NCBI GenBank assembly: GCA_020747065.1
Contig: JAGMVK010000008.1
Span: 1,240,001-1,304,000 of the forward strand
Source: Cadophora sp. MPI-SDFR-AT-0126
Lineage: Eukaryota > Ascomycota > Leotiomycetes > Helotiales > Ploettnerulaceae
Length of the DNA: 64,000 bases
Direction of reading: 5' to 3'
Shown: positions 48,612-61,280 of the stretch, piece after piece
How positions within the stretch are numbered: position 1 is the stretch's first letter
How the letters are laid out: each line of letters starts with the position of its first letter
Translations under genes and position numbers: made by a program
The notes under the pieces: generated by a model
Seen by the model: the letters and a program-made list of their open reading frames with translations, nothing else
What the model was told of the DNA's origin: nothing
Database searches by the model: none

Positions 48612-49932
48612 ATGTCCGTGTTCAACAACTTCATAGCCTCTCTGAATCTTGATCCTGCTGCATTGGGGTCTACTATTGCAATGCCCTCTGCGACCGAAAA
48701 TACCGTCAAGCGTCGCGCTTGCGATGAATGCCGTAAGCACCCCGCCAAATACAGTCAATGACTTACTGATAATATGTAAAGGAACACGAAAGCTAGCATG
48801 CTCTAAAGATCCCGATGGCTGTGAGCGTTGCAAAAGAGAGAAGATCATATGCAATTATTCAGAGCAAAAGCCTATGGGTCGGCCCAGGAAGAGGCAGCAC
48901 GTAGAATCCAGTGCTGACCAACAAGCCGAAGCGAACCAAACCGCCGAATCCCTAGACATAGGAATCCCTTTTGAGTCTGGATATAATGATAATTTGGCTG
49001 AGCCGTACTTTACCAGTGGATTGCCTGCTCTTGAACAGATTCCAAGTGCTATCGACCGGCCAAACACAACGCTCGAGGATGGACGTACTATATGGCATTT
49101 CGCTGGCGGCGCCACAGGTCCTCCCATTAACTTTGGAGACCTTGGCTTGGACCCGACAGAGAACTATATTCCAACCACTCAGTCGATACCTGGAATTTCG
49201 GCCAACTCGAGCGCATCCGTCACCGACAGTGACGGTTCGCCAACCCCAGCTGGGCCTTGCAGTTGTCTTGCATCAATGTATCTAGCACTGGCAGCTCTAC
49301 AGCAGCTTCCCACTGAAATCGCCCCTGCTTTACTGGCTGTCCGTAGCGCGGCAAGAACGGCATCTGAGAGCATCTGGTGCCCAAAGTGTGGATCTGTGGC
49401 TTTGGACAACCCCAATCCTCCAATGGATGCTTTTCAAAACACCATGCTTCTGGGAACAATTTTACCCATTATAGCCAACGGGTATCAGAAGCTTCTGGAT
49501 ATGGTTGATAAAGAGACGGAGGCAGCCACGGCAGCGGGTAAGACGAAGACTTTCAAGTTTAATGACTACGGGGGTATGTGCGGGAAAACGACTACTATTG
49601 CGGACGCAATAACGTGCTTCGAGAAGACGATGTTCTTCGAAGCAGTAGAAATGCCTCCCCAACAGTGGCGTACTACCGTTCGAGCTATGCTGCGTGTTGA
49701 CATATATGGTCATGAGCAACCTGGTTTCAAACACAAGGGATTGAAAGATCTAGTGTCAGAGATGGAATTCCGCCAGAAGACCCGCCACGAAATGTTGGAT
49801 GCGCATCACAGGCACGGTCTGATGCCTGCTGACACTTTTCAAGGAAGGCTCTGCCCTGGAGAAAGGGTTCACACCTGTCTGGAAGTACTCAAGGTCGCGA
49901 AGTTTGCAATCGATCAACTCGTCATTGCTTAA
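48612..49932 (+). CDS. Zn2Cys6 transcription factor
   Basis: Two exons, 48612..48732 and 48782..49932, give 423 residues; a 49-nt intron splits the zinc cluster, as often seen. The six cysteines (37, 40, 47, 54, 57, 64) follow C-x2-C-x6-C-x6-C-x2-C-x6-C, with the basic linker R-T-R-K-L-A and the post-cluster basic G-R-P-R-K-R. Downstream is a long low-complexity region. A cysteine-containing domain follows (CSCLASMYLALAALQQL ... ESIWCPKCGSVALDN), of the kind seen after AflR-type zinc clusters, and no classical fungal_trans domain is evident. The ATG at 48681 is an alternative start that would drop 23 residues. Targets unknown; no biosynthetic genes adjoin it. Confidence 0.88.
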
Positions 49933-50005
49933 ACGTGCTTCTTTTCCATGTCTAGAGATCTAGAGATGAAATATATCCACAGAGGCCAGAGTCATCGAGG
50001 TCTGG

Positions 50006-51857
50006 TTAGACCCGTAAGCTTTCTAAAGTACCAACAACAAACTCCATCAACTGCCCAGCTTCCTGGTCGCTGAGATCGTCCTTAGCAAACAGACAGCGTT
50101 CTACAACCTCTCGGTACAACCTCCCGGTCTTGCTATTCAAATTCGGTACCAGGTTCTGGATAACAACTTTGTCCCGAAATCTCTCTGCCGAGTGATGAGG
50201 TTTGTAGTACGCTTGGAGGACTTTCCACAATCCAATCTCAAGCAAAATTAGACCCAGGCTATATATATCGAAACTCTTACAGTATGGCTTCTTCGACATC
50301 CCATTCAGAGAATGGGGATGGCGATGGAGGTCAGCCATAGCCGAGTTTTTGGACGCTACCGACATCTCGTCGACTCCGTCGGGCCGTGAAGAATCGAACC
50401 CCAACACGAACGGGAATGAGATATCTGGGATGCTGGCAGATATTGCAGTGGTTTGCTTAGCAGAGGCTGAGAAGGCGGAGGGGAAGAACAAGATGTTGGA
50501 GCTGCAAAGATTCTTGTGGAGCCAGTCGAGCGAGTGGAAAGACCAGAGCGCAACAGCTAATTTATGAGCCAGCTTGAATCGGTCGCCGAGATCGGGGGTT
50601 CTCATGTCGTTACTCTGTATCAGGACATTGAGGTTCGAAGACGACCCTTGTGGCGCTTTGTATACCAGACCGTAGCGACTGCTTGAGATCTCGTCGGTAT
50701 ATCCAAGGCAGTCAAGTGTGTTCAGATCTGGATGTCTATCTGAAGAACTATGTATCATCCTGGCAAGATCATCGATTCTCCGGACGTGATTTAAGCGAGA
50801 ATCCATGTCGTCCTTGTCATATTGGATCCATTCCACGACAACATCTTCCATACCAGCCCCTGCTGGATTTTGGTAGGATCCATGGCATCGGCTAAGATCG
50901 CTGTCCAAGGACTTATTGATGGAAAGATTCGTCCTCTGTATCTTAAGCGCGTATGTTTGTTTGAACTTTGTCGTGGGCGTAGCGTCCAAATTAATTCGCA
51001 ATTGCTTCAGGCTAGCAGAGGCGTTTAGTTGTGGATATGTAGTGCTGGCCGCCATCTCGAGGGTTTTCAATTTTTCCAGATCCCTGTGAGCACTTTGCAG
51101 CAATTCGTTTGTCCAAGTGCGATGGAGTGTTGCGAGTCGTCCTGGAGGGAATAACTGTTCCAGTCCATCGTTGTAATCTTTCAGGTCTCGTAAAAGCAAC
51201 GTGAACTTTGGATTGTTTTCCGGTCAGTGACGCCTTCTTCAACTGTATCAAGTAGCATTTGGAAGTCTCAAGAGTGGTCTGATATTTTCTTGGAAATACA
51301 AGCCCACGGGTCTCTACTGAGAGAATATGACAGAAGAGAATCAGAAAACAAGATGAGGAGACATAAACAACACACACCTTCTCCTTATCAGCAATAACCC
51401 ACTTCGCTCTCAACTGCAACTCATTCCTCAACCGTCCAGCCACCTTCCCACCTCCACTTCCACTCGCACTCCCACTCCCACCAATCTTCTCCATCTCGCC
51501 CCCCTCAATCCTCTCCTCCTTCATCCCATACCTCTCCTTCAACTTCCTAAAATCCGTAATCGTCCTATGCAACTCCGTCAGGATCTCCACCGCCAACCCT
51601 CTCAACCGCCCATTGCCCATCTCACTCTCCTTCTGCAGGTGCGCTTCCAGCTTTCCCTCAATGACACCCCATTCTCGACCCCAGACCAGCAACCGCATCT
51701 CCTCGATGCGGATCTTGCAGACGAGACGCTCGCTATCGCGGCCCAGGTTGCTTGCTGATGTGAAGAAGGCGTAGGCTTTGACGCAGCCATCGAAAATTTG
51801 CCCGAGGATGCCGACAGTGCTAACGATTCCTACTACGGTGGCGGCTAATTCGGCCAT
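50006..51857 (-). CDS. HeLo-domain protein with a C-terminal pseudokinase
   Basis: Two exons, 51857..51378 and 51205..50006, with a 172-nt intron give 559 residues. The first ~200 residues match the HeLo (HET-S/LopB prion-inhibition) helical domain. It begins with a short hydrophobic helix (VVGIVSTVGILGQIFDGCVKA) and has the family block SASNLGRDSERLVCKIRIEEMRLLVWG. The second half is a protein-kinase-like (DUF7580-type) domain. Its catalytic loop reads H-K-N-L-C-S-S-N (390-397), so the HRD aspartate is missing, and the DFG position reads L-G-F-D; no glycine loop is evident. HeLo domains act in fungal heterokaryon incompatibility and regulated cell death by membrane attack. No amyloid motif or NLR partner gene is seen in this window. 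Confidence 0.87.
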
Positions 51858-52682
51858 GGTCTTCGAGTTGCGGAGATGACCTGGAAGCGGTGGTATGAGG
51901 ATGCTTAGAGAAGCAAGTCAAATTGCCCTCTTCTTTGGCGCGCGGGGTATGAAGGTTGACTGAACCAGGAAAATTAAAGAGAGATGTGAAACTTGTATGA
52001 AAGTCTACATATATCATGAAATGAATCGAAGGCAAAGCAAGCATAACCAAAATAATTTCATGATTTGATATCTGTTGAAATCACGGCTCTCAAGCTCAAA
52101 AGTGGTTGGTGGCTGGTGGCACTGGATATTTTCCTTGCCGCTTACGGGGATCAGCTTCCACAGCTCGGCTTGGCGATGTCTACCCCTCAATCGTTGGTTG
52201 AACTACAAGGTGGCTTATTCAAGGTTTTGAGGTTCCGTTGATGGCTGACGCTTTGTTTTGTCTCAACCACTAAGCATGGAATCTGGGGTAGGGCAGTTCA
52301 TGTTCAGAAAGACTGCATTTACGACCAGTCAGTCGTGAAAGAAGATGTCCTAAATGCCAATGAAATGGCTCAGAGCTTTTCGAATCCCATCCGTAACACG
52401 GAGCGTACTGGTGACGGGTAAGCTCATGGGGTCCATTGTTTCAAGCATGAGCATTCCTTTTTTTCACATTTACATTCCGAGAGATCGCTGCTATGCTCGT
52501 AAGGAGGCCGCCTACCTCTGATGTCTTTCCCGCGTAAGTAAAAAATCATGAAACTTTGAATCCCTCGCCAATATGAACTCCTCCCAATGCAGGGCAACAC
52601 CCATTTTACGTATTTCCTGAAGCCTTCTGAGGACCCTCTTCCCCACATTCGTCGTTCATGCCACAGTCATGACACCCTCCGT
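51858..52682. other. Upstream region of the HeLo gene and 3' flank of ERV29
   Basis: About 825 bp, no gene supported; open frames under 80 codons only. Confidence 0.45.
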
Positions 52683-53811
<1,129 letters not shown>

Positions 53812-54653
53812 TGTCTCAGTCCGGCTGGAAGTGCACCTCTTCACTCGATGTAAGATCCAGTCGTAGGAGAATAGAGTGTTAGCTTGGTAGAAGAAAGAAG
53901 AGATGAGGTTGAGGTGGAGATGCGAGGAGGTGGTGGAAGGTCGTTTAAAGTTAAGCTCTGAGGGTTGCCGAGAGCAGCAAACTGGCCTCTTCTTGGGCTG
54001 GCGCTGTGGCACACGCTGGAGAACAATGCCGCAACGCCAAGCTTTCTTTGTCGAGGACCGTGAATCCTCGCTGGCCTATTAATACCGGATACAGGTAAGG
54101 GTGAGAGTGAGAATGAGAGTAAGATTGAGGCTGCTGATATAATATTGCACTGCAAATACACTGCAAGCAAGACTTATTTATTCTACGTGTGAATCGCCTC
54201 CACCACGCAACTTGGAGCATCATTGTTGATTACAAGCTAAGAAGGTATTTACTAAGTGATTTGAGTTGCAAACTGTTCCTTCTGCTTGTACTACAGCTCT
54301 TGAAATATGCTCCAGCTTCAAGCACGGTAGGTTTTTGGGCGTCAAAATCATTCTAAAGCACGGATTTGTTTTGAGTTCAAACATGAATTATTGAGAATTC
54401 GCTCTGTGTCATGCACGCTCTTCACATGGGCATCAGCAAAGGCTCCGTATTGTGAACAGTCAAGTTGGGTTTCCAGACCTCGGCTAAGTCGAATAGTGTA
54501 CGACTATGCAGCCAAGTTTGCTTCTTCCTAGCTATTGAGCCCTTGACTCCATTGTGTTCCAAGTCATGACTTGATGTCCATACCTTGCTAAGTAATTGAT
54601 CTCACTTTAACGCCGTGAGCCACCACTCATGAAGCCTTCAACAATTCAGATTC
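53812..54653. other. Upstream region of ERV29 and 3' flank of VRP1
   Basis: About 840 bp with no gene. A purine-rich imperfect repeat of GAGTGAGAAT-like units lies near 54095-54130. Confidence 0.45.
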
Positions 54654-56467
54654 CTAACTAAAATTGCTGAGATCCAACGGCACACTGCTACCACGTCCAG
54701 CACGGTACCTCTTGGGTCCTCCAACAAAATCCCTTGGTTTCGGCAGCATGTTTTCATCTTGAAATTTCCATCTTGGATCGTTGATGAATATTCTTCTGGC
54801 AGGCTCCGAATTTCGATGCGGGTTGGGGTTCTTCGGTAGCCCTCCATTCGAAGATAGTGTGTAGGAGCTTGGATCCACTGGTCTCATAGGCTGTGGAGCT
54901 GGTCTCGAGCTCGGAGGTGGAGGTGCTGAGTTTGGAGGGGGTGGTGCGGATAAAGAGGGCGAAGGCGAATGATATGACTGACTTGGAGATGGTCCATTTG
55001 AAGGAGGTGGGGGTGGGGGAGGAGCAGCTGCCGGGGAAGCCTTCAAAGAATAGTTAGCAAGATCCCCGAGCGCATTCGAAGACGCTCAGATACTAGCTGA
55101 GTGAATAAAGACCCAGAAGTATTTGGCAACGTTTCTTTAAAATATGAAATTATCTTACTTGTCCAGCAGCACGAATAGCTGCTTGCATGGCAAGACTTTG
55201 GCTAGCTCCATTGGTAGAAGGAGGCGAGGTAGGCGGTGGTGGAGGCTGTGAACGACTTGGTCCATTCATTGGTGGCCTTGGAGCACTGGCTTGTGGTAAA
55301 GGCGGAGGGGGAGGAGCATTCGAGGATGGCAAAGGAGGGGGAGGTGGTGCGCTTGAAGTTGGTAGAGGTGGCGGTGGGGGAGCATTTGAAGATGGTGGAG
55401 GAGGCGGACGAGGAGCGACTGCTGAAGGTGGTGGGGGAGCTGATGAGGGTGGCTGCTGAAGACTTGAAGGTTTGCGTGACGTTGGAGGAGGAATCGGAGG
55501 TTTCTTCCCAATTGGTGGAGGAGGGCCTCGCATCGAAGCTGATGAATTGGGTCTCGGTGCCCCAGATACACCTGTTTTCCGGAGATTTGCAATAGAAGGC
55601 GTAAAAGCAAGAGGTCTCGCAGGGCCGTTTTGACTGCCAGGTAGTGGAGGCGCTGCGGTTGGAGGTGGGGGGGCAGACATTGTGGGCGGCTTTGGAGCAG
55701 AACTTCGTGATGATTCTGGATCTGATGTGTATGAAGAATCACGGTTGGCTACAACAAAGTAAGCATGAATTGATATACGGAAGAAGGCTTCTCACCCCCC
55801 GTATCAACCCCTCCACCTCGTTTCTTCAACTTCGGCATGCCTCCAGCGAACAGCCCTCCCAATTGTGGCGGCTGCTCCATTCCAGTTGTCCCACTTGATT
55901 CCCTACTGCTCTGATCACTGTTACTTCGTGCTCTGTTTCCTCCCCCAGGCGGCTTTAGCATTCCCGGCACAGGCGGCGCTCCTGCTAATGGTGATGGTCC
56001 AGAGCCTCCTCCAGAGACTTTCCCAACTATCGGTGCGGATCGATCATTCGTGACGGCCTTTTTGAGTTGTTTCCCTTTCGATATGTCTGATAGTAAAGCT
56101 CCCTATTGATAAGTTAGCATGTAGCAATGACTCGTTGAAAGCTCATGGAGTGAAATGAGCATTGCTGCAACTGGTGGGGGCTTCACCCTGTTCCCTGGTG
56201 GCGGCCTCGAGGGCAGATTTCCTGGCGGGGGAGGACTGGGAAGTAAGTCAGTAAATGAATGTCCGTCAAATGGGGCCATAAAACATTGAGGGCATACGGT
56301 GGTGGAGGTCCTCCGCCCATAGCTGCAGAAACATTGTTAGTCGATGCTTGTGTCTGGTCTGGAAGCTGGACTTACGAGGGGGAGGTGGAGGAGGCTATTG
56401 AAATGGTCAGCATTTGAGTTTATCAAATTCGCTTCTTCTGATTCTAACTTACAGGAGGAGGAGGCAT
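54654..56467 (-). CDS. VRP1: Verprolin (WIP family), actin regulator
   Basis: Seven exons: 56467..56453, 56394..56376, 56322..56298, 56235..56187, 56102..55796, 55748..55159, 55040..54654 (463 residues). All phases agree. The first four exons are only 15, 19, 25 and 49 nt and encode a proline-rich head. The WH2 actin-binding motif follows (G-A-L-L-S-D-I-S-K-G-K-Q-L-K-K-A, from residue 37). The middle is proline-rich with many PPPP profilin/SH3 sites. The C-terminus R-W-K-F-Q-D-E-N-M-L-P-K-P-R resembles the WASP-binding WIP motif. Verprolin holds Las17/WASP at actin patches for endocytosis and polar growth. Confidence 0.92.
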
Positions 56468-56949
56468 ATCTGCAGCGTGTTGTGTCCAAGAAGCACAGAG
56501 TTGAAGTGCAGCGCTTTATGAAGACATCTAAGAAGTATTTGGAACAAGCAGACGTGCAGTTTTGGGCAGATCCAGTCAACACAGGACAATCACGACGATA
56601 GAATGATTGCGGGTAGGAGATGTGGATGTTAGGCAGTAGAGTTTGGTAGAAGCTCCTTTGACATATTCAATAATGTCCAGGCCGGCGTGAGCCTCCAGCG
56701 GCTGGATCGTCGTCACGTCGAGGCGCAGGGCAGGGTGATGGAAGTGGGCCTATGCAGTTTATGTAAGCGACCAGCAGGGGAAGAGGAAGGTACAGGGTAC
56801 TACCGGCAGGGATAGGGCGTGCTTGTGAATTGCCGGGTCGAACAAGTTCAACTCCAACTCCAACTTCAACTTCAACATCAAGCCGGGAGGACAAGAGAGA
56901 AAGAGGGAGAGGAATTGAGCCGAATTGAACAATCGAACCTCCATCAACC
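56468..56949. promoter_or_regulatory. Shared promoter of VRP1 and the mitochondrial protein gene
   Basis: About 480 bp between divergent starts, with a short hexamer repeat about 75-100 bp before the plus-strand ATG. Confidence 0.45.
56847..56876 (+). repeat. Imperfect (TTCAAC)5 hexamer repeat
   Basis: Five tandem hexamers TTCAAC/TCCAAC in the 5' flank of the mitochondrial protein gene, 74 bp before its ATG; possibly within the 5' leader. Confidence 0.7.
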
Positions 56950-58191
56950 ATGTCCGGACGAGCCTTCCGCCCCCGAGCAGATGTATGCCATCTATGCGAA
57001 TTTATAACTGGCCGCCAATCACGTCCATCACCATTACTTCGCCAGTCACTCCGAAAGTCGACACCTTCTTCGCGCGCCTTTTCAACAGGTCGAGCGCTAC
57101 TCCAGAAATCGCAGAATGCTCAGCTAAAGCCTATAGCTGCTAAGGCCTCGCCAGCTTCGATAGCGACAGCCGGCGACTATACGGAGGCACAATTGGAGAC
57201 GAGACTGCAATATGTGAAGGCAACCTGCAACAAACTGCTCATGCAGGAAAGCATTCCGACTGAAAATGAGACTATCATTGTGCTGGATGCATGCAAATCT
57301 ACGGCCAATCTACTCGTCTTGGATCAGCAAAATTCGAACAAAAGGGATGGTGCTGCTTCTGCTCTTCTCTCTTTAGACGAGTCCAGCGCAAAGAAGATTC
57401 CTGTTCACAAGCTTCCTCCAAAATTACAGCGACTAGTGGACCAATTGTCAAGTCTTGCGTACTCGATTGTCAAATTTCCGCCGGTCTTCATCTCACCTGA
57501 AGTTTTGAACCTCTATGTCTCAATCCAATCCATTCTAGGCAAACCAGAAACTTTCCCCGAAGTCTTCAGATTATACGCCAATAAGCCATTCCCGAAAGAG
57601 GGTTCAGACCCAATCACTTACTCCAAGCCCAATCCCAACAAGTCAGCAAATGCCATTCCACTTCAAGTTGCGGATCAAGCATTACAGGCAGCAATAGATG
57701 CAAAGCAGTTAGTCGTAGCTATGGAAATTATCGAGACCTCATATACAACAAAAGCAGCGCATCGCGCCAAGTTTATCCGGAAGGGTCTCCTCCCAGCTAC
57801 TGGTCTTGCTGTAGCACCTATCGCAGCATACACAGTTGCTTCACAGCTCGCCATTCTCCAGACGACCATGGATACGGCCATGGCGACTAATGTTGCCTTC
57901 GCGGGAATATTAGCGTATGTTGGCTTCACTGCCACCGTCGGAGTTGTAGCGGTCACGACGGCAAATGACCAAATGGATCGTGTTACTTGGGCTCAAGGTG
58001 TGCCACTAAGACAACGGTGGATTCGTGAAGAGGAGCGGTCTGCTATTGATAAAATTGCGGGAGCTTGGGGCTTTCGAGAAGTGTGGAGGCGAGGAGAAGA
58101 AGAGGGTGAAGATTGGGACGCTTTACGCGAATGGATTGGTCGGAAATCTATGATGTTGGATCGGGTGGAGCTTATGGAAGGAATGGAGTAG
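56950..58191 (+). CDS. Predicted mitochondrial membrane protein, function unknown
   Basis: Intronless, 413 residues. The N-terminus (to about 60) is rich in Arg, Ser and Pro without acidic residues (PLLRQSLRKSTPSSRAFSTGRALLQ), a typical matrix presequence. A helical hydrophilic region follows (75-275). Two adjacent membrane segments lie at about 282-302 (ATGLAVAPIAAYTVASQL) and 314-336 (VAFAGILAYVGFTATVGVVAV). A charged C-terminal helix contains W-A-Q-G-V-P-L-R-Q-R-W-I-R-E-E-E. A hairpin in the inner membrane is likely. I recognise it as resembling conserved fungal proteins but cannot name a family or function. Confidence 0.85.
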   Translation: MSGRAFRPRADVCHLCEFITGRQSRPSPLLRQSLRKSTPSSRAFSTGRALLQKSQNAQLKPIAAKASPASIATAGDYTEAQLETRLQYVKATCNKLLMQESIPTENETIIVLDACKSTANLLVLDQQNSNKRDGAASALLSLDESSAKKIPVHKLPPKLQRLVDQLSSLAYSIVKFPPVFISPEVLNLYVSIQSILGKPETFPEVFRLYANKPFPKEGSDPITYSKPNPNKSANAIPLQVADQALQAAIDAKQLVVAMEIIETSYTTKAAHRAKFIRKGLLPATGLAVAPIAAYTVASQLAILQTTMDTAMATNVAFAGILAYVGFTATVGVVAVTTANDQMDRVTWAQGVPLRQRWIREEERSAIDKIAGAWGFREVWRRGEEEGEDWDALREWIGRKSMMLDRVELMEGME

Positions 58192-58576
58192 GTGACGGGC
58201 GTAGCTGCTCTAATTGAATTGGCACTGGCGAAAGTAGGTCATCTGTCACCACTGGTTCCCGTCGACGGCTCCTTCCACCAATGCCTATATCCATTCAGAC
58301 TTTTTTTTTTTCACTCAAGCCCATTTATTCATTCGTTGCACGAGTGCGTTCCGAGACAAGTTGCAAATATTCTTTCTTGATATCGCTTTCTCTTGAGGTA
58401 CACCAGACCATCGGGAATACTCTAAGTATCACGACTATCGCCATCAAGTATCTCATACCGCCCCGGACAATTATTGCATGGAGCTCCTTGTCCTTGCTAT
58501 CATTTTGAATCACTTTTTAGTCTCTTCTAGATTCTCAAGTCCCCATCACCAAACAAACTTCAATTATACTCACAAA
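58192..58576. other. Promoter of the four-pass membrane protein gene
   Basis: 385 bp between two plus-strand genes, with a run of 11 Ts at 58301. No gene seen. Confidence 0.45.
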
Positions 58577-59731
58577 ATGGATTTTGAGGACTCTGTAAAC
58601 GCAGGAGTCGACACTGACAGTGGCTACTGTTATAGATATGCCAAATTCATGCACGGTCTATCACATTCCGAAGCAGATATGGTATTCTGGTTCCTCTTTT
58701 TCTTCCAGATCATCTGCTTGGTTATCATCGTCCAATTATATGACTCGGTACAAGAGAAATACACGTAAGAACTTCTCCACACCTCCACAGTGCTGCCATC
58801 CACTACAGGTCTTATACAACAGTAAGAGTACTGAAACTTCATAGAGATATCAAAAGTGCCGAAAAAGAGTCGCAAAATGCAAAACGGCTAGAAGATATGA
58901 AGCAGGAGGTCCGGAGGATCTCGAAACGCTGTTTGGCAAAGACATCCTGCCTGTTCGTCCTTCTGGTCTTCTCAACCATCATGCAAGTCTTCGCGGCACA
59001 TGCCATTCTGTTCTGCCACAAGGAGTCTTTGATGCACCTGTACTTCCCTGTTTGGACGGTCTTTGCCATTGGTATCACTTTTGCGACACTCGGATGCTGT
59101 GTGACGCAGGTGTATGCCTTGAAGACCATGAAGCTTCCTCCCTTTGGAGTCGCCCTTGGTATGGCTCCAGGTTTGATTGATTCTTTTGAAAAGTTGGAAC
59201 TGACTGATTATCAGGGACACCTGTGTTGGTTGTCAGTGCTGTCACACATTTGGTGTGGAATAGCATTACTGGACACAAGAAACTGAACCAGGAGGTTGAA
59301 GATGGATTTCAACCAGCTCTGAGCCGAAGGTAAGATTTGCTCTCCCTATCTATGCTCGGAGCCAGGTCTAACATTATTGGCATCTCAGTACTACAGTGGC
59401 TCGACCTAGAGGTATTACGTCTCAAGAAGGCCTCAATAATTCATCTGTCTCATTAGCACATGGACCTGTCATCCAGATCTGGACGGGTGACGAGCCAATT
59501 CCAGCTGGAGCAAATGCAATCGGATCAACTTCCCAAGGCTACTTAATTATCGAGCATGTCCATCTTTCTTCATCACCAAGCAGCGAGTCTTCTAGAAGCT
59601 CTGTCACAGAAAGATCAACTGCCTCGTGCAGACGAGATGGAAGCACGTCTCCGCCTGAAGCTCCCCGTCAAAATGGTGTGATTCCAACACGTACAATCAA
59701 ATTCGAGGAGCCATGCTGTCCTGGGATTTGA
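58577..59731 (+). CDS. Four-pass membrane protein, function unknown
   Basis: Four exons: 58577..58764, 58845..59158, 59215..59329, 59389..59731 (319 residues). The intron at 59159..59214 (GTATGG donor, CTGACTGAT branch) is needed: it joins P-F-G-V-A-L-G to T-P-V-L-V-V-S-A-V-T-H-L and completes the fourth membrane segment. Segments lie at about 36-56 (VFWFLFFFQIICLVIIVQLY), 92-114 (CLFVLLVFSTIMQVFAAHAILF), 123-147 and 167-182. The C-terminal ~115 residues are hydrophilic and Ser-rich. No recognised family. Both ends may face the cytosol. Confidence 0.75.
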
Positions 59732-59867
59732 AGTTCCAGATTGTTAGCTGGAAATCGAAAGCTGGTGCTATGATTCTTTATTTGCTGCTCTACATGCTGC
59801 TCAAGCAAATTGCTCGGCTGGAGGGGCTTTTCTTCGTGTGTCGTGTATTCATACATGAGAGGGGGCA

Positions 59868-60986
59868 TCATATCGCTCTACCAGCCTTTCCAACCTGGAT
59901 AATCTCGCCTGTTCGTTGCTCATCGCTTCTCAGAACGGGCCAAGAGCTACCATCCGCCTTGACAAAGGTCACCTCCAGCTTCGTGCCCATGATCTTGAAC
60001 GTCGAGGCCGCGGTATCGATTGGTCCGAAGAGAGGGACGGTAGTACTGTAACGTTTTGGAGGGGTATCGGTTGTGATGAGGTTGAGCGAGACTTCGTTTG
60101 ACAGGAACTCAACCTTAGCGGTCTCTTTGTTGATCTTCTTCAGGAAGAAGGACGCGATTACTGTAGTTGCCGTTTGGTAGAAGTCATGTCTGTAATAGCT
60201 TCCATCAGCATTCTCTCCCAACTGAAATATTCTGCAAGTGAACCCACCTAACCGTCTCCAAGACCTCCTCACCCGTAGCATTTCCTCCCTTCTTCTTGCC
60301 ACTTCCCACAAACATATGTCGATCCTTCGTCTGGCATCCCTCAATCTTCATAAATTCATCGAACTCTAGAACCCTCCGCTTACAGCACGTATATCCCTTA
60401 CTCCCCTCATGAAAAATCGGCGCACCAGGATGGAAAACACATTTCTCGCCCGTTCTCTCTCCACCCTCATATTGAACTCCACACGCCTTCCGCCTACATA
60501 TCTTGCCGTTCGGAATCTCCAAGCTGGGTTCGTCGTCCTCGGACTCTGGTGGGGGTGGTAGCGGGGTAGAGGGGGCCTGAGGAGCTGGAGCTGCGACTGG
60601 GGCGCGAGGAGGTGCTGGCGCGGAGGCAGGAGGTTGAGAGATGGCCGGGGAGGTTTCCAGAGCTTCGCCTTGCTTCTTTTCGATTGTAGGTGGGAGGTCG
60701 GTCGTGCTGTGCTTGCCGGTTGTGCAGGGAGGGATGGAGAGGAACTCGTCGAAGGTTAGGACGCGGGGCTTGCAGCATTTCCAGCCTGGTGTTACTCTAT
60801 TAGTCTCTATTTCGGTGCTTGTTTGAGATTTTGAGATTTTGGAGAAGAGATTGAAGTGTCGCAACCCGTGTCGAACTCACCTTTCTGTCCCTCGTGGAAG
60901 ATCGGGGGTCCAGGGTGGTAATTGCACTCTTCCTCTGGATCCGTAAACATCTTCCCACACGACTGGTGAACGCATTTTTGCGCCAT
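59868..60986 (-). CDS. CHORD- and CS-domain co-chaperone
   Basis: Three exons: 60986..60881, 60785..60248, 60189..59868 (321 residues; introns 95 and 58 nt). Two CHORD zinc domains are present. The first, at 5-61, contains [30 protein letters not shown] and TFDEFLSIPPC. The second, at about 145-205, contains ICRRKACGVQYEGGE, CVFHPGAPIFHEGSKGYTCC and EFDEFMKIEGC. A proline/alanine linker separates them. A CS domain (about 215-310: RHDFYQTATTV, LFGPID, TKLEVTFVKADGSSWPVL) ends the protein. This is the layout of animal CHORDC1/melusin, which binds Hsp90 and Sgt1 in signalling and protein folding. It is convergent with the membrane protein gene (136 bp) and divergent from the glutaredoxin gene. 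Confidence 0.94.
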
Positions 60987-61280
60987 GTTGAGCTGTAGTG
61001 CCTTCGATTAGTGCTAAACCTCAGGAAATCGGAGTGCAATCTTGAGTCTCTACTGTGTTTTGGTGTTTGTAGATTTTGTCGAAGTGGCATGGAACAAAAT
61101 GGAACTGTCAAACGCGGTGAGCACAAGCGACAGGGGAGGTCGGGCTGCACGTCACCCCGCCATAGCATCCTCAGGGGATTTCCTTTTGCTTTCATTCCAA
61201 TTGGCTCTTTCACATGGAACATAAAATTGGATCACATTTATTCTTCCCGATATTTTAAGATCTTGTTCCATTCTTTTCTG

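Noticed and set aside
48612..51857. Secondary-metabolite cluster around the Zn2Cys6 factor
   Set aside because: Neighbours are ERB1 and a HeLo protein; no synthase, P450 or tailoring enzyme is nearby.
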